Of a DNA stretch of 64,000 bases, positions 58,249 through 64,000 are shown in pieces. Origin of the DNA: Wolbachia endosymbiont (group B) of Parapoynx stratiotata (lineage in GTDB: Bacteria; Pseudomonadota; Alphaproteobacteria; Rickettsiales; Anaplasmataceae); the NCBI RefSeq assembly GCF_947250635.1, contig NZ_OX366335.1, positions 62,001 to 126,000 on the forward strand. The letters are read 5' to 3'. The notes under the pieces are model-generated. The model was not told where the DNA came from, searched no databases, and saw only the letters and a program-made list of their open reading frames with translations. Both the position numbers and the translations under genes were made by a program. Every line of letters begins with the position of its first letter. Position 1 is the stretch's first letter.

Positions 58249-59511
58249 ATGCCTATAGAAATATTGATGCCTGCTCTTTCCCCAACAATGAGTAAAACTG
58301 GAGGAAAAATTGTAAAGTGGTGTAAAAAAGAACAAGATAAAGTTGAAATAGGTGATGTAATCGCTGAAATTGAGACTGATAAAGCCATAATGGAGTTTGA
58401 ATCTGTCGATGAAGGAGTTTTGGCAAAAATTTTAGTGTCGGAAGGAACAAGTGGCGTGCCTGTAAATCAACTGATAGCTCTAATGTTAGAGGAAGGGGAA
58501 GATAAAAGCGCACTTGATTTAGCTTCTGCCATCAATACCAAGGTTGAGAAGGAGGTTGAAGCCGATTTTTCAGTATCATCCAACCCTTCGATTTCATCTA
58601 GCTCTTTAATGTCATCCCAGTGCGTGACACTGGGATCTAAAAAAGAGGATAGAGCAACAGAAAATAGAATAAAAGTAAGCCCCTTAGCTAAAAAAATAGC
58701 TCAAAATGAAGGTGTTGATATAAAGCGATTAAAAGGTACAGGTCCATATGGTCGTATCATCAAAGCTGATGTATTAGAATTTTTAGATCAAACTAAAAGC
58801 TATGAGAGATTTGAGGAAAATACAACAGTTGAAGTAAGTAATATGCGCCAAGTGATAGCGAAGCGCCTAGTTGAATCTAAGCAAAATATTCCACACTTTT
58901 ATTTAACTGTAGACTGCCACGTTGATAAGCTAATATCGCTCAAAAATGAGGTTAATTCAGCAAATGAGAACAATAAAGTAACAATTAATGACTTAATTAT
59001 AAAAGCTGTGGCTTTCAGCATGAAAAAATTTCCTGATATAAACTCATCGTGGATAGATACTAAAATAGTAAGATACTCAAATATAGATATCTCAATTGCT
59101 GTAGCGCTTGAGGATGGACTTATTACTCCTATAGTAAAAAATGCTGATGAAAAAAGTGTTTTATCTATATCAAAAGAAGTGAAAGATTTAGTAAATAGAG
59201 CACGATCTGGAAAATTAAGGCCTGAAGAATTTCAAGGAGGAGGGTTTACCATTTCTAATTTAGGCATGTTTGGTATAAAAACTTTCAGTGCTATAATCAA
59301 TCCACCACAGTCTTGCATTATGGCTGTCGGCGCATCTAAAAAACAACCAGTTGTCATAAGTGAAAAAATAGAGATAGCAGAGGTAATGACAGTTACTCTC
59401 TCTGTTGACCACAGAGCAGTTGATGGAGCACTCGGAGCAAAATTTTTAAATGCCTTTAAGTACTATATAGAAAACCCTACGGTGATGCTTCTTGAGCCTT
59501 TATTATTATAA
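58249..59511 (+). CDS. pdhC: Pyruvate dehydrogenase E2, dihydrolipoamide acetyltransferase
   Basis: Core of the pyruvate dehydrogenase complex, transferring acetyl groups to CoA. The lipoyl domain (about 1-76) has the lipoylated Lys in EIETDKAIMEF (K44). The E1/E3-binding domain (about 140-175; VSPLAKKIAQNEGVDIKRL) follows a linker, and the catalytic domain ends with the HxxxD-type active site SVDHRAVDG. The linker contains ten residues MSSQCVTLGS (121-130) encoded by a copy of the dispersed palindrome (58614-58636), in frame. Length 420. Confidence 0.95.
   Translation: MPIEILMPALSPTMSKTGGKIVKWCKKEQDKVEIGDVIAEIETDKAIMEFESVDEGVLAKILVSEGTSGVPVNQLIALMLEEGEDKSALDLASAINTKVEKEVEADFSVSSNPSISSSSLMSSQCVTLGSKKEDRATENRIKVSPLAKKIAQNEGVDIKRLKGTGPYGRIIKADVLEFLDQTKSYERFEENTTVEVSNMRQVIAKRLVESKQNIPHFYLTVDCHVDKLISLKNEVNSANENNKVTINDLIIKAVAFSMKKFPDINSSWIDTKIVRYSNIDISIAVALEDGLITPIVKNADEKSVLSISKEVKDLVNRARSGKLRPEEFQGGGFTISNLGMFGIKTFSAIINPPQSCIMAVGASKKQPVVISEKIEIAEVMTVTLSVDHRAVDGALGAKFLNAFKYYIENPTVMLLEPLLL
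58614..58636 (+). repeat. Palindromic element inside the pdhC coding sequence
   Basis: ATCCCAGTG-CGTGA-CACTGGGAT, a perfect 9-bp stem with a 5-nt loop, the same type as the intergenic copy at 52998-53020. It is in frame within the flexible linker between the lipoyl and subunit-binding domains, so the protein is not disrupted. It encodes SSQCVTLGS. Confidence 0.88.
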
Positions 59512-59568
59512 TAAAATTAATACCTCTTAGTTTATACTTTTATTAGTTAATAGGTTTAGAGGTAAAAT

Positions 59569-60330
59569 ATGACTTATAAAAAGATAGAAAAACGTAGTAT
59601 ATCTTTTGATGCTACAAAATCAAAATTTTCAAACGATAGGTTTCAAATAGATTCCTCATCTAATGAGTCAATAGATACCATTGGTAAAAAATTTAAGTAT
59701 GAAGTGAAACTTCCAGGTGTTATTCACACTACAACAAGAAAAAATAATGTTGGAAGCGGATTAAATGAGTTAGATCTAAGAAAGAAAAATGAAAACTCTT
59801 TCAAGACACCAATAAAGAATATTGAAGAATCAGATAGTAAGAGAAACCAAAGTCATTTGCTGTTTCAGGAGGACTCATTTCCAGAACTACCAGCATGTGC
59901 ATATAAGCCAGCACTGCTGCCAAAACCATCAAAAGAAAAAATAAAGGAAGCTGTAGATAAAATGCGCAATAATAGAAAAGCTCATAATTCTGCAAGTGTT
60001 GAAAATGGTGTTAGTTCAGACAGGTTCAAAGTGCGCCCGTTCTTATGTAGTGATATAGATGGATATGTAGCTCCTGACAAACGTGACCGTAATCTAGAAA
60101 GGTGTAGGGTTACACATGATAGCAGTAAGCTTGAAGCACAAATGGAAAGAAAGCATGGGTTTCAATCAGATCCAAGTGTTAAGCATGTAAAGGCTGATAC
60201 TGTAGTATGTTCTATTACTAAAGGTCATGACAAAAAAGGCGTTAAATCTGATGTCTCATATACACAAGAGCCTACATCAGAAATGTCTAAGGTTAATGTG
60301 AGAGAATTAGCAAATAGGTTCCGCGGCTAA
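59569..60330 (+). CDS. Hypothetical Lys/Ser-rich protein
   Basis: 253 residues, hydrophilic and probably disordered; no membrane segment or signal peptide. The ATG at 59569 has GAGGT at -9. It is Lys-, Ser- and Asn-rich with occasional Pro-containing blocks (SFPELPACAYKPALLPKPSK). It ends in NVRELANRFRG. I recognise no function. Located between pdhC and the convergent exporter gene. Confidence 0.55.
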   Translation: MTYKKIEKRSISFDATKSKFSNDRFQIDSSSNESIDTIGKKFKYEVKLPGVIHTTTRKNNVGSGLNELDLRKKNENSFKTPIKNIEESDSKRNQSHLLFQEDSFPELPACAYKPALLPKPSKEKIKEAVDKMRNNRKAHNSASVENGVSSDRFKVRPFLCSDIDGYVAPDKRDRNLERCRVTHDSSKLEAQMERKHGFQSDPSVKHVKADTVVCSITKGHDKKGVKSDVSYTQEPTSEMSKVNVRELANRFRG

Positions 60331-60396
60331 TCATTATTGGATTTTTCGAATAACAATTGCTTAAGATTTTATAAACTGTGCATATAGTACTCTATA

Positions 60397-60430
60397 AGAG
60401 AAAGAGAAGTGTGACAACTTCTCTCTTTCT
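60397..60430. terminator. Hairpin between convergent genes
   Basis: AGAGAAAGAGAAGT and ACTTCTCTCTTTCT form an imperfect 14-bp stem with a 6-nt loop (GTGACA), just after the exporter stop and downstream of the hypothetical gene. It may serve both genes; no clear T-run is seen. Confidence 0.5.
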
Positions 60431-62175
60431 TAACCACTTGCTGAAGAACGTTTATCTTCTGTGGCATCTGGTGATGGAGCAACTAATCTGCTCAAAATCT
60501 CATCTTTTGGTCCCATAGCATAAATAACACCATCTGACATGATAATCACTTTATCAACTACGGATAGTAATGGTAGCTTATGAGTGATGATAACAGTGGT
60601 AGTATTTTGCTCTCTTGCAACATTGATTGCATTAATCAAGCGCGCCTCTCCATTACTGTCTAAGTTAGCATTCGGTTCATCAAGCACTAAAAGCTTAGTA
60701 TTACCATAAAAAGCCCTTGCAAGTCCAAGAAGCTGTTTTTGGCCACCAGAGAGTATTACTCCTCCAGGTCCTCCTATTGTTGTATCATACCCATTTGGTA
60801 AGCTCAGTATTAATTCATGTATTCCTGCAATTTTTGCTGCTTTGATTATTTCTTCAGGATTTGGGTCTGGTCTCATGCGAGCAATATTAGCTTTAACACT
60901 AGTGTTGAACAACTCAATATCTTGAGGTAAGTAGCCAACATAATTACCAAAATTTTCTCGATTCCAAGTGTATACATCAGCACCATCTAGTCTGACTACA
61001 CCAGATATGGGTTTCCATACACCAACAATTAGCTTGGCAATGGTGGACTTACCAGAAGCGCTTGCGCCAATAACACCAACTACATCCCCTGGTTCTATTA
61101 AAAATGATATTCCTTTTACTGTTGGCTTATTACTCCCATAAGGAGTAAAGAATACTCTATCAAATTCCAACTTCCCTTCAGGCTCTGGTAGAGCCATAGT
61201 TTGCTCTCTTTTTGGTGATGTTAGGATAAGTCTTTGCAGCCTGCCATATGACATTTTGGCTTGATTTAAAAATTTCCAAGTATGAACTGCTGCATCAAAT
61301 GGAGCCAATACTCTACCCATCAAAATTGAGGCAGCAATGATACTACCAGCAGTTTTGTGAGCTGTGATTGCGAGTAATGCACCTGTTCCAATTACTGAAA
61401 TTTGGAGAGTCGAGCGTAAAAACTTAGTAATCCCAGTAATCACATTAGAACGATTCTGCGCTGTAACTTGCATTGCACGATTTTGATCATTCCGTTTACA
61501 CCAATCAGAAACTATAAATTCTGACATACCCATAGCTTCAACCACCTCTGCATTTCGTGTTGCAACATCTATAGCATTAATATTACGTATAGTTTCTTCA
61601 TTGGTTTCTCTCAATATACGCTTAGTAGCAAGTTCATTCCATACTGCCATTGAAACTAATATAATAATTCCGGCAATAGCTATAAACCCTGTAGAGGTAT
61701 GTATCATAAAGATGAAAACAAGGTAAATTAACGACCATGGAGTATCAAATAGTGAAAATATACCATTTCCTGTAATGAAATTTTTTATTACCCCAAGATC
61801 TCGTATTGCTTCACCGCTGGAAGTTGAGCTCTGCACTGATGTTAGCCTAATTGACCTTACTATTAGGTCTGGTGTTGCAGTTTTATCAATCCAGTCGCCA
61901 ATTTTTGCCATGGCTAAATATCGACAAGTTTCAAGCATTGCAGAACATGCAAACGCAGATAAAGTAATAATCGTCAGCATAACTAATGTTGATACACTCT
62001 CGCTCGATATCACTCGATCAAGTACCTGAGAAGTATAGAGTGGCAAAAATAACATCAACGCATTAATCCCTGAACTAAACCAGAAAATGAACCAAAACGC
62101 ACTCTTGCATTTCTCTAGACAAGTGTATAGTATACTTTGCTTTAATTCTTTTTTTATTGATGGAGTAATTTCCAC
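60430..62175 (-). CDS. Type I secretion ABC transporter (permease-ATPase fusion)
   Basis: Inner-membrane exporter of a type I secretion system (PrtD/HlyB-like, without the N-terminal peptidase domain). Six hydrophobic helices lie in the first 300 residues, then an ATPase domain with Walker A GASASGKST, signature LSGGQKQLLG and Walker B LLVLDEP. Length 581. The membrane-fusion and outer-membrane partners are not in this window. It could export effector proteins such as the ankyrin protein encoded next to it; that link is inference. Confidence 0.9.
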   Translation of the reverse strand: MEITPSIKKELKQSILYTCLEKCKSAFWFIFWFSSGINALMLFLPLYTSQVLDRVISSESVSTLVMLTIITLSAFACSAMLETCRYLAMAKIGDWIDKTATPDLIVRSIRLTSVQSSTSSGEAIRDLGVIKNFITGNGIFSLFDTPWSLIYLVFIFMIHTSTGFIAIAGIIILVSMAVWNELATKRILRETNEETIRNINAIDVATRNAEVVEAMGMSEFIVSDWCKRNDQNRAMQVTAQNRSNVITGITKFLRSTLQISVIGTGALLAITAHKTAGSIIAASILMGRVLAPFDAAVHTWKFLNQAKMSYGRLQRLILTSPKREQTMALPEPEGKLEFDRVFFTPYGSNKPTVKGISFLIEPGDVVGVIGASASGKSTIAKLIVGVWKPISGVVRLDGADVYTWNRENFGNYVGYLPQDIELFNTSVKANIARMRPDPNPEEIIKAAKIAGIHELILSLPNGYDTTIGGPGGVILSGGQKQLLGLARAFYGNTKLLVLDEPNANLDSNGEARLINAINVAREQNTTTVIITHKLPLLSVVDKVIIMSDGVIYAMGPKDEILSRLVAPSPDATEDKRSSASG

Positions 62176-62469
62176 AATCTTCCTTTTAACTTAACTATAT
62201 GCACCATATATAACTTTTATTTCAAAAGTATTAACAGCTATTGCCTTACCCTATCGTTAATATAATAAAATGTTAACATATGCGAATAGGAAAACATAAA
62301 CTTTTTTATAGCAAGACTATCTAATTCCTTCTCTACTATAATCTTATACGATAGCCTTGCCAATTGTTCTATGTTTTCCTTATCTACTACTCAATGACAG
62401 TTTACTAGAATGCTTACTATCACTCCTCTGAAAGTTGATGCTATCAGAGTCAGTGATTACAATCTGCAT
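62176..62469. other. Intergenic stretch upstream of the exporter gene
   Basis: About 290 bp without a supported gene; it should contain the exporter promoter, which I could not assign. Confidence 0.4.
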
Positions 62470-63993
62470 CTATTTTCCTCTTTCTATATGATCAGGAAGT
62501 ATTACATATTCCAATGATCTAGCTGTAATTGCTCTTTTTCTCACACAAGATGGACTTGAATATACCCTTGGTCTATATCTTTCGAATTTAAAACAGTCAA
62601 CAGTAATCCCCTCCTCAAAGTTAGAAAGTATTAGAGATGGAGATTTACTAACTTCCTTATCACTTACAGGATTATTTGCACTACCATAACTCACATGACG
62701 CGCTGCACTATGATTGTTACCACACTCTTCTCTTGAGGTTGAATCGCTTGGATTAAAAGGAGTCGAAAATGTTGAATACCCATTGGTATCACCAAATAGT
62801 TTTATCAACCCACAGTTTTCTTCATTCATTTTTGTAATATTCTCTTGATTAGCACCTTCTGATAAGCTTGATGAAGCAATAAGATCTTCTTTTTTCTTAC
62901 TAAAGATATTGCCTATTTTTAGCTTGGTTGCAACATTCTTGAATTTGTTTTTCGGAGCTTTTGGTTTAATTTCTGGATGCTCATTTATAGTAATTACACA
63001 TGATGGATTATCTAACTTGTCCATTGTATTTTGTACTCTACTGTTGCGTCTTGAATACAGACTAAGTTTTGCTGTTAAATCATTCAAAACAGGTGAACTT
63101 TTTCTACCTTCTAAAGACTTATTCGAACATGGTACTGCACTACCACCCCTACTCATTTTCTGAGGAGAAATATTGAGTTTGTCTTTACTCTCTAATCTAG
63201 TTTCATGCGTAAACTTGTAAAGTTCATTTTCCAATCGTGAAATATCTTCTGCATTCTTTATTAATAGTTCCAATATTGAGTTGTATTCCTCCAAATCATG
63301 ATCCCCTACTTTTGTCTTAGCTAACTTTCCTGTAGCCTCTTCAATTCTGTTCATTTTTTCAGTATAGTTTTCTATCTTACGTTTAACAGGTTCTTTTTGA
63401 AGGCCAATCACTAAGTTGTATAAGATAAGTAAAAATGATATCGAAGAAAATGCAATGGAAATCCAGGTAAGAATTTCTTCCTTTTCAGGTTTTGCATTAT
63501 TATACTTAACGCAAACAGAAATAATCACACTTGATATTGACATGGCCAGATTATAGTAATCTAGAAGCTTTTTGCTTCTTTCTTGATCTTCCATATTAAG
63601 TCTATCATATTTCTTTTTTTTGTTTTCCCTTATTTCATAAAAGAAATCTAAAAATAACCTCAAGATATTTGTGTCGCCATGTTTAAAAGCATAATCTAAA
63701 GCTGTTTTTTTTGCATTATCCTTTATATCAAAATTTATCTTCTTATTTACAGTTTTCTCTCCGGTGCTGATTGTTAGGTAGAATAAGGCTTTAATAGCTT
63801 TTTCCCTTAAGCGCTCATTTTGTTTACGCTTTTCTAAAACCAACTTTTTCAAAAATTGACCTTGCTTAAAATCCTCATTTATAGTTTTTTCAAAATCATT
63901 ATCACTCATTACAAGATAGTGTAATGCTGTTCTTCCAGATTTAGATACAACATTTAACATTTTCTTATTATAGGGGTAATGATTATCTGTCAT
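62470..63993 (-). CDS. Ankyrin-repeat membrane protein (5' end may lie outside the window)
   Basis: 507 residues as read. Two ankyrin-like repeats are visible near the N-terminus (SGRTALHYLVMSDNDFEK and KKTALDYAFKHGDTNILRLFL). Two hydrophobic segments follow at about 152-168 and 181-205, and the rest is a long hydrophilic, Ser- and Asn-rich region with possible coiled coil around 210-250. The ATG at 63993 is 7 nt from the window end with no stop before it, so the real start may be further upstream. It is unrelated in sequence to the two ankyrin paralogues at 3267-5706. Confidence 0.75.
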   Translation of the reverse strand: MTDNHYPYNKKMLNVVSKSGRTALHYLVMSDNDFEKTINEDFKQGQFLKKLVLEKRKQNERLREKAIKALFYLTISTGEKTVNKKINFDIKDNAKKTALDYAFKHGDTNILRLFLDFFYEIRENKKKKYDRLNMEDQERSKKLLDYYNLAMSISSVIISVCVKYNNAKPEKEEILTWISIAFSSISFLLILYNLVIGLQKEPVKRKIENYTEKMNRIEEATGKLAKTKVGDHDLEEYNSILELLIKNAEDISRLENELYKFTHETRLESKDKLNISPQKMSRGGSAVPCSNKSLEGRKSSPVLNDLTAKLSLYSRRNSRVQNTMDKLDNPSCVITINEHPEIKPKAPKNKFKNVATKLKIGNIFSKKKEDLIASSSLSEGANQENITKMNEENCGLIKLFGDTNGYSTFSTPFNPSDSTSREECGNNHSAARHVSYGSANNPVSDKEVSKSPSLILSNFEEGITVDCFKFERYRPRVYSSPSCVRKRAITARSLEYVILPDHIERGK

Positions 63994-64000
63994 AAAATAT

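Overview
The window is AT-rich and gene-dense and reads as chromosomal DNA of a Wolbachia endosymbiont (Anaplasmataceae, Alphaproteobacteria). The evidence is the combination of ankyrin-repeat proteins, a type I secretion ABC exporter, a folate cluster headed by a CADD-like protein, an IS630 insertion, relE/relB debris, and many copies of a short palindrome (ATCCCAGTG-5 nt-CACTGGGAT) between genes and once inside a gene. The exact strain cannot be told from the sequence alone.

Layout. 1-3144: 5' part of uvrB, then cytochrome c1 and cytochrome b of the bc1 complex. 3241-6157: two ankyrin genes that arose by a tandem duplication, with scraps of the flanking petB and dnaJ-like genes left at the junction. 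6207-18205: housekeeping genes (nfu, hisS, surE, asd, purK, apaG), two tandem APC amino-acid permeases, a large membrane protein of unknown function and an iron ABC permease (fbpB). 18336-22885: trhO, then a decayed accessory patch with two broken relE genes, an orphan relB, a DnaB-helicase scrap, a tRNA-Ser, a lone gene-transfer-agent gp13-like gene and an intact toxin-antitoxin pair. 23007-26672: a porin with a long Lys/Glu-rich segment and, divergently, a class 3 lipase split by a frameshift behind a perfect consensus promoter. 26715-31223: polB-like exonuclease, era, rnd, trxA, two tRNAs and a small twin-CX3C protein. 32553-35342: folate cluster (CADD-like, folB broken, folKP, folA). 35802-42441: purF, coq7, uracil-DNA glycosylase family, def, ftsA. 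42631-43657: nested mobile elements. 43753-56254: fthC, a PyrK-like protein, a SurA-like protein, ppa, mnmA, mreB, pal, tilS, ftsH and two large proteins of unknown function. 56379-64000: small hypotheticals, pdhC with an in-frame palindromic element, a type I secretion ABC exporter and a third ankyrin protein that runs to the window edge.

How the genes work together. The metabolic genes fit a reduced intracellular lifestyle: respiration (petB/petC, coq7), purine synthesis (purK, purF), the aspartate/lysine-DAP branch (asd), folate synthesis and interconversion (CADD-like, folB, folKP, folA, fthC), pyruvate dehydrogenase E2, and imported amino acids and iron. Cell-shape and division genes (mreB, ftsA, pal) are present. 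Ankyrin proteins, the lipase, the Gly-rich membrane proteins and the ABC exporter are candidates for host interaction.

The most notable points are the CADD-type protein, which keeps every residue I recall as important for self-sacrificing p-aminobenzoate synthesis, beside an apparently frameshifted folB; the palindromic element inserted in frame in pdhC; the junction of the ankyrin tandem duplication; a three-layer nest of mobile elements; and a small protein with the twin CX3C signature of mitochondrial small Tim chaperones.
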